Assembly (NCBI GenBank): GCA_007258455.2
Contig: VDFB02047230.1
Location: 155,725,413-155,789,412 of the forward strand
DNA length: 64,000 bases
DNA from: Sequoia sempervirens
Taxonomy: Eukaryota; Streptophyta; Pinopsida; Cupressales; Cupressaceae
Direction of reading: 5' to 3'
The position numbers were made by a program, and so were the translations under genes. Positions 45,873-57,824 of this stretch are shown here, piece by piece (the stretch's first letter is position 1; each line of letters begins with the position of its first letter). Below the pieces are notes generated by a model. That model ran no database searches. It saw only the letters and a list, made by a program, of their open reading frames with translations, and had not been told where the DNA came from.

Positions 45873-48800
45873 TGATTGTGTTGTCATGGAATGTGAGGGG
45901 TATGAATAGCATCCCTAGATAAAAGGCTATTCGAGACTTGGTTCATACTCATTCTTCAGACTTGGTTTTCCTCTAGGAGATGAAGTTATCAGTGGATAGT
46001 ATGATTCAGAGTGCATCTAAGATTTGGAATAGAGCTTTATGTTAGTGTGTGGGTGCGCAGGGGAGCTCTAGAGGTCTTTCTTGCTTCTGAGATTCTCAGC
46101 GAATCTCTCCTATTTGGTGGTTCTCTAGTAGATTTTCCATTTCTCTTATTGTGATTAGTTTGGAGATGGGGGAAAGAGTTTTCTTTTCTAACATTTATGT
46201 ACCAACGGATGTCCCTAGGAAGACTTTCTTGTGGTCTCATATCAATTTTTGAGATCTTTGGATCCCTTTCTTCCCTAGATTATGGCAGGTGATTTCAATG
46301 TGATTGCCTCTCTCAAGGATAAAAGGGTGGGAAGTGCCTATTCTAGACTCCTCGAATCTTCTTAGGAAGAATTTGGCTTGAATTTGGCTGGTGGATATCA
46401 AACCTTTGAATGACATGTTTACTTGGAATAATAGGAGGCTTGGAGATGAAACCATTGTTGAAAGATTAGACAGGTTTCTTGTTTCTAGCTTTTGGGTTGG
46501 AGACAAGTGGCTAATGAGCTCTAAAATTTTAGATTGGCAGGGATCAAATAATTGGCTGATTAAATTCTCTACCCATATAGCTAGTGGTTCTAGGAAACAA
46601 GCTCTTAGATTTCAAATTATGTGGCTCAGGGAGGAGAGTTTTCCTGATCTGGTTTCTAGATGGTGGACTAAAGGACGACTTTCTTTTGGTATGATTACGT
46701 ATTCCTTTGTGAAGAGGCTTCAATATGTGAAGTATAAATTAAAACATTAGAATAAGTATGAGTTTGGAAATGTGTTTCAAAAGAAAAGGGCTACTCAGGA
46801 GCACTTGGATTCTATTACCAGGTAGGTTTAAGATCAGGGCCTTGATGTGGATTTGAGAAGGTTAGAGGATAGTGTGGTTAAAGACCTAGAGAAATGGGAG
46901 CTTCGTGAGGAAAATTTTTGGAAGCAGAAGGCTTGTGTTGACTGGCTTTAGGAAGGGGATTGGAATACTTCCTTCTTTCATAATTCGGTGAAGGCCCACA
47001 TACAGGGTAACATTATCTCTTCTCTTCACTCTCCTGAGGGCTCTATTCTTTTTTCCTCTTTGGAGATATCTAGAGAGGTGGTCCACTTTTTCTCTAATCT
47101 CCTTTCTGAAGATACCCCACCTACAAGTGAGGAGGAAGCTTCTATCTTGACTTGTATCCCCCCTCTAGTGACTATGGATATGAATGTCTCTCTTCTTAAT
47201 CCCATTTCTTTAAAGGAGTTGGAGGATGTGGTGTTTCAACTAAAAAATGGAAAGGCTCCTGGTCCTGATGGGTTTTTACTAGATGTTTTTTAGGAATTTT
47301 GGGAAGTGATCAACCTTGATCTTTTGGAGGTTGCGCAGGAGTCTTTAAGGAATAAGAAAATGTTGAGGGCCATGAATGCCATGTTTCTTGCTCTTATCCC
47401 AAAACATGGGGGTGCAAATTCTTTGGATCTATTTTGACCAATTGCTTTATGTAATGTAGTGTATAAAATCATTACAAAGCTAATTATTGAGTGCCTAAAT
47501 CCATGGTTGGAGAAGTTGATCTCGGAGGAACAAGGGGACTTTGTTGTGGGAAGAAATTTTTTGGATGGAGTTGTTATTGTGGCTAAGATAATTCATTCCA
47601 TGGCCTCTTTGAAGGAAAAGGCTATGTTTATAAAGTTGGACATGGCTAAGGCTTATGACAGAGTTAAATGGGGTTTTCTAAGAAAAATTATAGGAGCATT
47701 TGGGTTTAGTAGTGAGTGGATTGATTGGGTCATGAGCTGTGTGATGACGCCATCCTTTTTCGTTCTTATAAATGGGGAGTCCTTTAATCTGTTTGGGACT
47801 TCTAGAGGTCTTAGGTAGGGGAATCCTTTATCCCCATATTTGTTCATCTTGATGGCTAAAGGATTGGGAAGGTTCATTAAGTCCCAGCTTACAGATGAAC
47901 ACATTCAAGGATGTAAATGGAGTAATTCTCTCCCTCCTCAAACCCATCTTCAATTTGTGGATGATTCAACTTTGATGGGTATTGCTAAGGTGGTTGAAGC
48001 AGTTGCTTTCTGGCATACTTTGGATTGTTACTTACCTGCCTCTGGTCAAATAATTAATGAAAGTAAGTCTTGCATTTATTTCTTTAATACCCCCATGCCT
48101 ATCCAGCAGTGTATTGCTAGGATCTTAAGGTTTTAGGTGGAGAAGCTTCCCTTTATCTCTCTTGGTACCCCTCTAGATGTTTGCTCGCTTCCCTAGCATT
48201 TTTGGAAAGAAGTGATTGATAAATTTTGAGGGTTGGTTAGTCATTGGACCTATATATGGCTATCTATGGCTGGTAGAGTCACTCTATTGAAGTCTTTTGT
48301 GTAGGTCCTATCTATTTATAGGTTTTTTATTTATTTCTCCCTTAAGCTTCATCAAAGAGTTTGAGGGGCTATGTAGGCAGTTTCTTTGGTTAGGTACTCT
48401 CCTTTCAAGGAAGTGGAGCTTAATTAAATGGTAAGTTGTTTGTTGGCCACAGCAGGATGGTGGTCTATGATTGCATAGGGTAGATTGGATTGGGCAAGCT
48501 TTGGTGGCTAAGCTATACTAGAGATGGTGTTCACACCGGCATCAGTCTTGGGCCAAGATCCTTACCTTCAAGTACCTTGGGGAGGTGGATGGCACTAAGT
48601 TCCTCGATTTAGTCTTTTGGGGAAAGGCTTTATGATCTAGGATACTCTCAAGAGGGGAGCCATTTTGGTTAAACAAGTCTTGTTTGGGATCTACAACAAA
48701 GGTTTTGATGCGCCTTTTTGGCATCACTCATGGGATGGCTTCCCACTTAGCCTCTCCTCGCATCCTCACTTAGGGGATTTTTGTAGGATTTTTGTTGAGG

Positions 48801-50130
48801 CTGGTTGGAGTAGAGTGATGGATTTCAAATCCCCTCAAGCTTTGGTGCAAACTATTGTTTACCAGTGGAAGGGCATGCAGGAGTGGCCCCTAGGTGGATC
48901 TTTAGAGGATAGGAGGGAGTTGGCCTCCATTTTGGTTGATAGAGTCTATTGTTCTCTTCCAGAGTGGGATATGATGGATTGGGGTTCGTATCCTAAAGGG
49001 AAGTACATTGTTACTTCAAGGTATCATGTTTTGGATAGACATGCCTCAAGTCATGCTAAGGTTCCTTGGTGGAAGAATATTTGGAATAAATTCTCTTGGC
49101 CAAAATGCAATTTCTTTACTTGGCTGGTGGTGTATGGAAAGTCTTTGACTTGGGATAACCTATGTAAGTGGGGCTTCCAAGGTCCCTCATTATGCTTCCT
49201 TTATTTTAAAGAGGTTGGGACTGTTTCTCATATTTTCTTTCAGTGCCCCTTTGCTAGGAATATTTGGCATTTTGGGTGGGGGGCCTAGAATTTGCAGTGC
49301 AAGCATCCTTCATCTCTTGATAATTTTTGGTAGAAAATTAGGCCCATTCCAATGAAGACTTCATTTCTTAACATAGCGTGGTGAATTGGTCCCAGTTTGA
49401 TTATTTGGCACATTCGAGAGGACAACCGCGAGATATTTCTGGATAAGAATTTGTTGGTGGGTCAAGTTTGGGCTTGCATTTTGGGGGCATTACAGGAGAC
49501 TTTATATGCTAAATGTGATATGTCATTCCTAGTGGATCTTGGAGATGCTGGAGTGATTCGTAATCTGGGAATTTTTGTTGGTGGTTTTGAAAGGCCCAAG
49601 GTTGGGTGAAGCAGGTGTTCTCAAGGGAACGTCTTTAGGGGAGGGCATTGGATGCTTCCTCCCTCTGGAGTCTTGAAAATCAACACTGATGGGTCTATAA
49701 GGAGCAATCTAGGGCATGCGGGTGTAGGTGGGGTGGGCAGAGATAGCTCTGGGGTGGTTGTATTCTTCTTTTCAGAGTATAGGGGGCGAAAATCTAATAA
49801 TCTTATGGAGGCCTTGGCAATTCTATTAGCTTTGAAAGGGCATATACCCTCAACTAGAAAAGATTATTTATGAGTCAGATTCTTAGGTGGTGGTAAACTT
49901 GATAAATAGATGATAGTTAGATGATGTTAGTTGATAGCTTGTGGTGGTTGTTAAGCAAATCACCATTCTTGGATATTTATTGGATTCTATCACCTTCGCT
50001 CATATCCCTCAAGAATGGAATAAGGTGGTGAATGGGTTGGCCAAATGGTCTTCTGAGAAGAGTGGGACTTGGTGGATGATTGGGACAGTTTACCGAAGGA
50101 TCTTGCCCAGAATTTGGAGGGATGTGTTAT
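45872..50130 (+). pseudogene. LINE ORF2: endonuclease, reverse transcriptase, RNase H
   Basis: The start MIVLSWNVRGMNS at 45872 is the typical APE-endonuclease N-terminus. Next come YVPTDVPRKTFLW and the DMFTWNNRRLG block. RT motifs: LKNGKAPGPDGF (47253-47278), FIKLDMAKAYDRVKWGFL (about 47629-47680), GNPLSPYLF (47819-47845) and the active site FVDD at 47954-47965 (canonical FADD). Then come the zf-RVT-like linker (CPFARNIWHF, about 49240) and RNase H (VLKINTDGSIRSNLGHAGVG from 49670, NLMEALAILLALKG). Stops include codon 17 (45920), 45974, 47291, 47435 and 47816. Confidence 0.85.
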
Positions 50131-50261
50131 GAAGGATATGAGATGTTCCATGAATACTTCTTGATTTCTTGTTGGTTGCTCCTTGGCCCTTTTAGGTATC
50201 TTCTTACTTTATGCTTTGTACTTCTTTGGCTGATTATTAAATTTTTTACCCTCTTTTCTTC

Positions 50262-50281
50262 AAAAAAATAAAATAAAAAAA
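50262..50281 (+). other. LINE A-rich tail
   Basis: CAAAAAAATAAAATAAAAAA closes the LINE 3' UTR, the usual 3' terminus of a target-primed insertion. Confidence 0.65.
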
Positions 50282-50282
50282 C

Positions 50283-53200
50283 CACTCTAAATTTTTACCA
50301 TAGTATATATCTATTAAAAATATAAATTACATCATTTTATTTTTTAAAAATAAAACATTTTAAACATAATATTTAAGTTTCTATAAATGTCAATTTTTTA
50401 AAGACTAAACTAATTCCAAAAATACAGTTTTACATGCTTATAGAAAAAGAGGTGTCACAAATTTTCTTGTCATATAATATTTCTTAAACATATTTTTTAA
50501 GTTTATATAAGTGTTTAAACAAACTCATTAAAAAAAGAATGCATCACAAAATTTCTTAGGGTAGGTCCTCATGGCTTAGCTTATTTTGGCTAGCATTCAT
50601 TGCTCAACTTATTTAAGAATTATTTGTGGAGTTGGTGGCCCCATGAGTATTTAATTTTTTTGTTTATTTTGAAGTGGTTATCTTAAATTTATATTAATTT
50701 TATTACTATTAATTTTTCCACATAGAATTTCAAAAAACAAATTAGAGGCAAATGTTAAAAAAGAAGGAAAGAAATTTGTGGAGCCATGTGGCATTTTTGA
50801 AAATATGCATTTGTTTCTTATTTCCAATCCCTCCTATTTAAAATCTTGTTTTTAATTCCTAAACAATAGTTTATCCAAAAAATTAGGGAAATTTTCCAAA
50901 TTATCCTCTTACCATAAATTTTTTTGCATGGGAACACTCTAACTTAAATTTAAGTAGAAAATACACTTAAGCAATCACATTGGGACATGTGCTTACTCAT
51001 CTTATAATATTATTCAATTTTTATAAGTATTATTTAAATCCCCCACAATATATAGGGAAAGTAGTAATATAAATATAACATGATTAGCATTTGTATCTTG
51101 TTGGCTAGCTATTATTGATGATATAATTACACTCAATTCTTGTAGGGAATGATTATTTTGAAAGAACTTTTATTTTTTCCATTATAGCAACAAATAGGCA
51201 TTCAAAAAGGACCCTAACTTTTCATACCTATAATCATTCCAACGAGCTTGGAGTGCATTTGAGAGAGTTTGGAGTGAATGGATGTTGTCCTATATAAAAA
51301 ATCTAACAAAAAGCTTCAATATGTTTAAGAAATTTTAATGAGAATAAGAAATTGCAAGCTAATTATTTCAAAACATTAAAATTTTAATTAGCAAATTAGA
51401 ACACTCTTATTGAATAATTTTTTAATCAATTATTATAGTTTCTTGTAGTTACAAGGATTAATGATAAGAAAGGTTTATTTTTTAATAATTTGAAAGGGAT
51501 ATTTTTAGTTTTTAAGCTAAATAAACATTAGCTTAGATGTATGTTCTTGAAATGAGTTATAAAAATGATTTGGGTTTGCCATAAAGTTGTATGTCAAAAA
51601 TAATAATTTAATTTTAAAATAACAATCTTATGTCTTGATAGATGAATCATTTTTCCCATATAATGGGGTCCATTTTAAAGTACTTTATAATTATCAAAGA
51701 ATGAAATCCTATGATATATTTAATAATTTACAAGCTATTCAAAATTTTATGTAGTTTGAACATTGATTTCAATATATTGATATTTTATATTTTGGTGATT
51801 CAATCATTTCAAAAGAGAAAAGATGTAGATCTCAAATATCTAGAGAAATAAACATGGACACTTTGTACACAATCATGATTTCATTGCCCACATAAGGCTA
51901 CATCAATCTACTCGAGAAAATTTTGTGGATTTGTTGGGACCATGGGATTCTTTGTGACCTTATCACATCTCTCCTTAAAGATGTTGTGCTTTAGCTCCCT
52001 TCCACTCCATTTCCCACCATGAAGAGTTTAAAAATTAACCTTATCCACTCTAATTAATATGTTTAAATATTACCTATTTGAATGGAGGAGCAACTACAAC
52101 ATTTAACTTTTTGGGGTTTTGTCTACAATTTCCTTTTTAGAATCACTATTATTATGTGTATTAAGTTATGGTGTTCTTATTCCTCAACTTTCAATTTGGC
52201 TATTAATTTGACTAGTCTAGTTAATGGTAAGAAACCCTAGCTCTATCATAGTGGCTCATAACAATCAAGCTCTCAATAACTTTGTCATTCCCTTGCCACT
52301 TTCACATCCAATCTAGAAATACCTAATAATTTTTTGACCAATCATCCTAAATTAATATTACAGATGTGGATATAATTATAAAGAAACTTGGTGGTAGCTA
52401 AATAAATGATTTAATATTATAATACTTTGAGCTTCATGAGTATCTTTTGTTTTATGTTTCATTGGATCTAATTCCTTTTGTTAGAGTGCATTAGTATGAC
52501 AATATTCTACATTATTTAAAAACTAGACAATAGTCTACAAATTATAGGTTATATATGCTAACACTAGTTCTAGTCTATCCTTTTCCTAGCTTATTGCTTT
52601 ATTGTTACAAATCCAAATGATAAGCAATATGAAATATATGAATTAGGGCTATATGTGTTTGTATTGATTTGTGTAATGACACAATATTTGTCTAATTTTA
52701 TTTCCTTATGTCTCCATCTTTGTCCCTTGGCCTTGTTTCAAATTCTACATCTATTTATATTTTCATTATGATCCACGCTTCATATTCATAATGATATTTT
52801 ATCCTTTCTATCAGGGTCTTAGTCCCTCAATTTCCCTGCTCATGCCTACCTCAAAGTCAAGATTTATTCTTATATTGCATGATGGCCTCTATATAAGTTT
52901 TCAAATATTTAGTCAAACACTTTCAAACTATTTTTTCATTATTCAGTTCTTGAGACTTTATTATCTTTACCCATACTTTTGGTTATGTTTGAAATTGATT
53001 GGTTATGAGTAGTCAAAAATAACTTGAGTGAATTTATTTTAACTCCAAAGTGATTGGAAGCCTATTACTAGTGTGATAACTATGATCTCAATTGATGTTT
53101 CCATAACTTCCCACCATTCCTATGAGTTCCATGTTAGCATTAATAATTTTTCCACATATATGGTACAAGTAGCATGTTGTGCTATAAATATTATTGTCAC

Positions 53201-53540
53201 TATGCACTTATGTCAGGATGTTATTTGTTGAAGTTCATAAGATTGACACTTATGTGAATCCAACTTGGTTTGAATGTGGAATTTCATATTGAATTTTCAT
53301 GCAAATGATAACATGGAAATTTTGCATTAACCATAGGTCAAAATACCCATAATGAGACAAATTTCTCACATAGTTGGTCTCAATAATCTCCTACTAAGCC
53401 ATTAATTTAGGGGATACCATTTTAATTCATGTTTGTTTATCTTCAATGAGATGTATGAGCTTGTTGGTGGTAAAAATAAATGATATGATCATAGTTGCAT
53501 GAGTGTTTGGCCAATGTGGCACAATCGTATTGGTGTGATT
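50283..53540. other. AT-rich, no gene recognised
   Basis: A long stretch of low-GC DNA up to the second gap. The short frames (e.g. 52791-53012) have no motif. Part of it (about 50600-50700) resembles about 53950-54035 loosely (TTTGTGGAGYTRGTGG...GAKTATTTAATTTT), so an old dispersed repeat may be present at both places. Confidence 0.45.
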
Positions 53541-53640
53541 NNNNNNNNNNNNNNNNNNNNNNNNNNNNNNNNNNNNNNNNNNNNNNNNNNNNNNNNNNNN
53601 NNNNNNNNNNNNNNNNNNNNNNNNNNNNNNNNNNNNNNNN
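53541..53640. other. Assembly gap (100 N)
   Basis: Exactly 100 Ns, a scaffold placeholder. Frames crossing it are not real. Confidence 0.98.
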
Positions 53641-53675
53641 CAAACCACGTGATGGAATCTTTTTCTTGTCTTTTT

Positions 53676-53815
53676 TATAAAAGGAAATTTCTGAGGCTGT
53701 TTCAGTAGCGTGAAGTTTACGCCAAAAATGATGTGGCCGAACACGCGAAAATCTCGTCGTTCCGTCCTTTCACACTTATTAAAACTATATTAACGCGTAT
53801 TAGGTAAGTGTCCGC
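53676..53815 (+). promoter_or_regulatory. TATA box followed by CpG-rich patch (candidate promoter remnant)
   Basis: TATAAAAGG at 53676-53684 is a near-ideal TATA box. Starting about 25 bases later, 53708-53815 holds about eleven CG dinucleotides (for example CACGCGAAAATCTCGTCGTT), whereas neighbouring kilobases have almost none. No open frame follows. It may be a host promoter or first-exon remnant, or an LTR piece. The call is weak. Confidence 0.25.
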
Positions 53816-55739
53816 ATAAAATAATGAAGTCCTCTTGGAATAGGAAAAACGCATCCTTCATAAATATGTTTTGCCCTTATTTTGGTGAAGTATTTTAAAT
53901 TTAAGGGCAGGCCTCTATGTGCTTCCTTAGTTTATTTTTTTAATAATTATTATTCAATTTTTTCTAGGAGTAATTTGTGGAGCTAGTGGTGTGATGGATA
54001 TTTAATTTTACTACTTATTTTTAAACAATCGTTATAAATTAGATTTTTGAAATGTTTTTTTTTTACATGGCTTTTCTCTTGTATTATTAGAATGTAAATA
54101 AAATTCAATTGTATATTCTTATATCTAATTATTATTTGTTGCTATTAATTTTGACGTAAAGAATTTTAAATTAATTTTATTGCATAAAAATTCTCAAAAA
54201 ATTAATTCCAACAAAAAAATGGATCATCATAAGTGTGACTCTTTACCATTATAGTTAAGCATAGACAAAATTTTCATGAAGAAACTCACACAATAAAACA
54301 TGAATTCAATCACAACATTGAAATCATGTTATTTAAATTGAAGTTGTAGGAATTCAATTTCTTAAACTTTTTGAGGTGTGTGCTATAGCTTGAGACAGAT
54401 GCTAGTTGATTAATCAAATGTTTTATTAATTGTATGAAAATGTATAAGAGAATACAAATTCAAAGTTAAAAGAGTAAAATTACCAATTGCTTCACAATAA
54501 AATATATTAATTAGAATTCCTTTCCATGTTACCAACTCAATAAAAATGATAATTGAGTTGTCATATACCAATTTTTTGTGCATGGATATTTTAACATAAC
54601 TTGTATCAATGATCAATAAACATGACTATTGAGACACTGCTACTACTTTTCATGGTAAAAGTAAAGAAAATTAATAACTCTTCCTTAGCATATGCCACAA
54701 AGAAAATTAAGTTTACATTCCCAATGTTTCAACAACAAATGAAGACTATGTGGTAAATATCTGCCTATTTCTTCAAAGAAATTGTTGGATATAGGTTTCT
54801 CTTACAAGTATCATTTACCATAAGCCTTTAAGGAGGCCATGGAATGTTCCATAAAGAATGGATTGTTGAGGTTGTAGTCAATATCTATACTCCCTAATAG
54901 TTGATTAATGAATTTTTGCTTTCAGATGGGACCTTTTTTCCTCAAGCAAAAACGAATCGTTGTTCAATGTTGTATTTGGAAGATAACATTTTTTCTCAAT
55001 AGATTTCAAAATTGCCTATCAATTTAAAAAGAAATTCAAACTAATATGAATTTCAAAATAAATTAGTCATATAAACAATAAAAGAAATAAAAATTATTTG
55101 CTTAATTCTATTTTAAGATTAAATAACTTTTAAAATGAAGATTTGTAATTTTTAAAATTTTAGTGGAGTTTTTATAGAAAGTGAAGTTGGGTTATTTATA
55201 AAAGTAAAGTTGAAGTATGGATTGGATGACAAATTCCTTCTAAATTTTATAAAAATAAGTATGTAAATCGAAGAAAATAAAAGGTAATCAAGTAGAAAAT
55301 GTTCAATGTAAATTTTATATCTTTTAATATATTAAGGTTTTAAGTCATATTAAATAACTATTTATAAACAAAATCTAAAGTTTTCTATCATTTAAGAAGG
55401 GTAGATGTGAGGCTTGATTCACTCTCAATGAGAAAACACTAAGACAAAATAAAGTATTATACAAATGGAGATGTAACATAACTTTCTCACCATATTTTGA
55501 CCTTTTATTTTCTTTGCATGAACCCACATTTTAAACATAAGACATTTGTGGGATTAATCTTTTCCCAAATATAAAACTACTTTTATGGTGTAAAACTACA
55601 TTTGAAGGACTAAATGTCACAAAGACTATTTTGTACTAAACGTGGAATGTGTAACTCCTATGGAAGAGTGTGACAACTATCATACCCAAACTCAACCTAA
55701 GCAGCTCTACCTATGAAATTTATACTAAATAAGTACAAA
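53816..55739. other. AT-rich, no gene recognised
   Basis: No domain on either strand. The region up to the copia RNase H shows only chance frames. Confidence 0.5.
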
Positions 55740-56184
55740 ATATGTGTGTGAATTGTAATTGGGATAGTCACATGGAAAGAAGGAAGTCTACCAATGGATA
55801 TATGTTTACCCTATTTGATGGGTGATTAATTAGATTAGTATAAAAATCTATGGTTTCTCTTTTGACTATAGAGGTAGAGTACATGGCACCTACTTATGCC
55901 TCTCAAGAACTAGTATATTTTTAGAGATCATGTTTAGACATTGATTGAAGATATATTTACATTATTTAATGTGATAGTAGGAGTTACATCATCTTTTTTG
56001 AAAACCCTACCTTTCATGGACAAGATAGAGAATATTTATGGTCAAACAAGTGAATACCTTTGGAAATCATTTGATGAAGAACATGTGAACAAAGAAGTTC
56101 AAATGATGGAGGATGGATACAGGAATCAACTCCTAGTATTAGTTCACTATGTTGAGTACCCCTTATGATTCATGTAATTTATAC
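55740..56184 (+). pseudogene. Copia RNase H C-terminal fragment
   Basis: Across frames the plus strand reads RRKSTNGYMFTLFDG (about 55783-55827) and EVEYMAPTYASQELVYF (about 55871-55921), the copia-type RNase H blocks that normally read RRSTSGYVFTL and EAEYMAATHASKE. A tail frame (55941-56168) follows. Two or more stops intervene. RT, integrase and gag of this element are not readable upstream. Confidence 0.75.
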
Positions 56185-56195
56185 AAGTGGGAGAT
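56185..56195 (+). other. Copia polypurine tract
   Basis: AAGTGGGAGAT is the standard copia PPT and directly precedes TGTTAGGATTGG. Confidence 0.75.
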
Positions 56196-56720
56196 TGTTA
56201 GGATTGGAGGACTGTGTGTTGTACAACTTCTAATGCCATAGAACTTCAATGACTTATTTTATATTTATAATATTATAAATTATGTTTTCATATGAAAAAG
56301 GAATACTTCACTCAGATGTAATCTTCATATTCTATTTTTTACACTTTTTAGATGTGTCATTAGCTTTATGGTGCTTTTAAAATTATTTAATGTTAAGTTA
56401 AGTGGAATCTAACTAGTATTTTTGACCCACTATTTATAGATATATAAAAAGTGTGTGCAAGTGTAATTATTGCTCCATATTAGAGTTTTTGAGAGTTACA
56501 CTTGGACCCCTTGTCCATAGAATTCAATAAAATAAAGAAGTGACACTTTAGTTGTGGAGAAGATACTTTTTGAGGTGAAGCACATAGTTTGGAATTGGAC
56601 AAAATTTGGCATATATGCAAGTATTGTGATGAATATTAGGTGTCCTTTTTATGTAGGGTTATGTTGCAAAATTTCCTCTAGATTCGAAGTGTAGTTTTGT
56701 ATGAAGACTAAACAAGTTAC
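56196..56720 (+). mobile_element. Copia 3' LTR
   Basis: It starts TGTTAGGATTGGAGG after the PPT, and a TATA-like TATATAAAAAG lies at about 56440-56450. The sequence TCAATAAAATAAAG near 56523-56536 fits the R region and poly-A signal. The right end is not exact and lies before the hairpin at 56729. Confidence 0.6.
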
Positions 56721-56728
56721 TTGTTGAT

Positions 56729-56929
56729 GCACATGTGTTGATCACAATGAACTTAGATAAAATCACAATGATTCTTACATCTCTTGAAAAAATATCCTAG
56801 AATAGAATTTGATTATCCCAAGGCTTTAGATTTCAAGTCTGATAATCAAATTCTATTCTAGGATATTTTTTCAAGAGATGTAAGAATCATTGTGATTTTA
56901 TCTAAGTTCATTGTGATCAACACACGTGC
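56729..56929. repeat. Nearly perfect 89-bp-arm inverted repeat (hairpin)
   Basis: The left arm 56729-56817 and right arm 56841-56929 are reverse complements at 88 of 89 positions by my letter-by-letter check; the single mismatch is ACATGTGC versus ACACGTGC at the outer end. The spacer is 23 bases (56818-56840). Outside the arms there is no continuing symmetry. The arms include GTGTTGATCACAATGAAC and AATCACAATGATTCTTAC. No ORF or known repeat lies in the arm. It could be a fold-back element, a recent inverted duplication, a small-RNA-type hairpin or an assembly artefact. Confidence 0.9.
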
Positions 56930-56982
56930 AACATTTAAGAGAGGGCATATATGGTTCAAGATTCAACGGATAAGGTTGTCAA

Positions 56983-57174
56983 GATGATTTGGACCACATT
57001 AAAAGGCTCAAAACTTTGATTGATCATCTTATTCTTGAAATTTAGGTTCAATAAAGAAATGGAAAAAAAAGAGAAGAGAAGGGTTAGATGATTTGGACCA
57101 CATTAAAAGGCTAACTAATTCTTGAAATTTAGGTTAAATAAAGAAATGGAAAAAAAAGAGAAGAGAAGGGTTAG
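56983..57174 (+). repeat. Tandem duplication (~104 and ~88 bp)
   Basis: The unit begins GATGATTTGGACCACATT at 56983 and again at 57087. Both end GAGAAGAGAAGGGTTAG, and the second copy lacks about 20 internal bases (after AAAAGGCT). Otherwise the copies are nearly identical, so the duplication is recent. It begins just beyond the hairpin. Confidence 0.85.
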
Positions 57175-57646
57175 AGATCTTACTTCAGGAAAATTGTAGA
57201 GATTAACACATAAATTCTAAACTTCTAGAGAAATCATGAAACCAATATATATTTGACTAAACGTGGTTATAACTACATATAGATGATGCAACATTTAGTT
57301 GAAAATTTTCAAATCATGAAAGAGGCTCTTAAATACCTAGAAACATGGCACATTATTTCACAAGATGAAATAATATTTAAGTCACTTTTGATATTCAAAG
57401 ATAAATGAATTTAAAAATGTTGACGCGTACCTATTAAGTATCCAACTAAATTATTATCCCCTTTCTATTAGCAAAAGTTTTTAAGTAGAAGTTTTAAAAA
57501 GAATGCTAGAGATAGAAACCTTAAAAGGATTGCAATCTTTAAGGGTTATCGGCAACATCACATCTACAATGTGTATATGATACCTTGTTTGGTGAGGCCA
57601 TGATTAGGGAAGCTACAATTGCGATAGGACAAAAGGTAAATGAGTC
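57175..57646. other. No gene recognised
   Basis: A short frame near 57563-57646 reads YDTLFGEAMIREATIAIGQK but has no recognised domain. It may be host element sequence interrupted by the insertion that follows. Confidence 0.35.
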
Positions 57647-57651
57647 TAAGT

Positions 57652-57810
57652 TCGTAGGATGAAAAATATCATCATAATCAATTTTTTTTGGTTATCTATT
57701 AACAAGGCAGTTATGTAGGGGTGGCAGTAGTTATGTGATTTAATTTAATGATAAGAAAAGTATAAATTTTTGTGTTGTCTATATTTGTTTATTGTTTTTT
57801 TAATCCATCA
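57652..57810 (+). repeat. 5' LTR of short-LTR element
   Basis: Aligns to the 3' LTR through TTATCTATTAACAAGG and AATCCATCA but lacks the TATA-bearing segment present there. Confidence 0.7.
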
Positions 57811-57824
57811 TTGGTATTAGAACA
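57811..57824 (+). other. Primer-binding site (tRNA-iMet-like)
   Basis: TTGGTATTAGAACA follows the LTR end CCATCA. It differs by about two bases from the copia PBS TGGTATCAGAGC. Confidence 0.65.

Larger units (their letters stand above)
44060..50282 (+). mobile_element. Near full-length L1-type LINE, dead
   Basis: Order on the plus strand: 5' region (from about 44060), ORF1 with a CCHC knuckle, ORF2 with endonuclease, RT, linker and RNase H, a 3' UTR, and an A-rich tail at about 50262-50281. This is the standard layout of plant L1-like retrotransposons that carry a C-terminal RNase H. About two dozen stops and frameshifts rule out activity. A target-site duplication could not be found. Many stops are single transitions from CAG, CGA or TGG codons. 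Confidence 0.85.

Noticed and set aside
46037..46506. Minus-strand frames inside the LINE
   Set aside because: Shadows of ORF2 endonuclease codons, with no independent motif.
53427..53744. Open frames spanning the second N gap
   Set aside because: They are artefacts of translating Ns.
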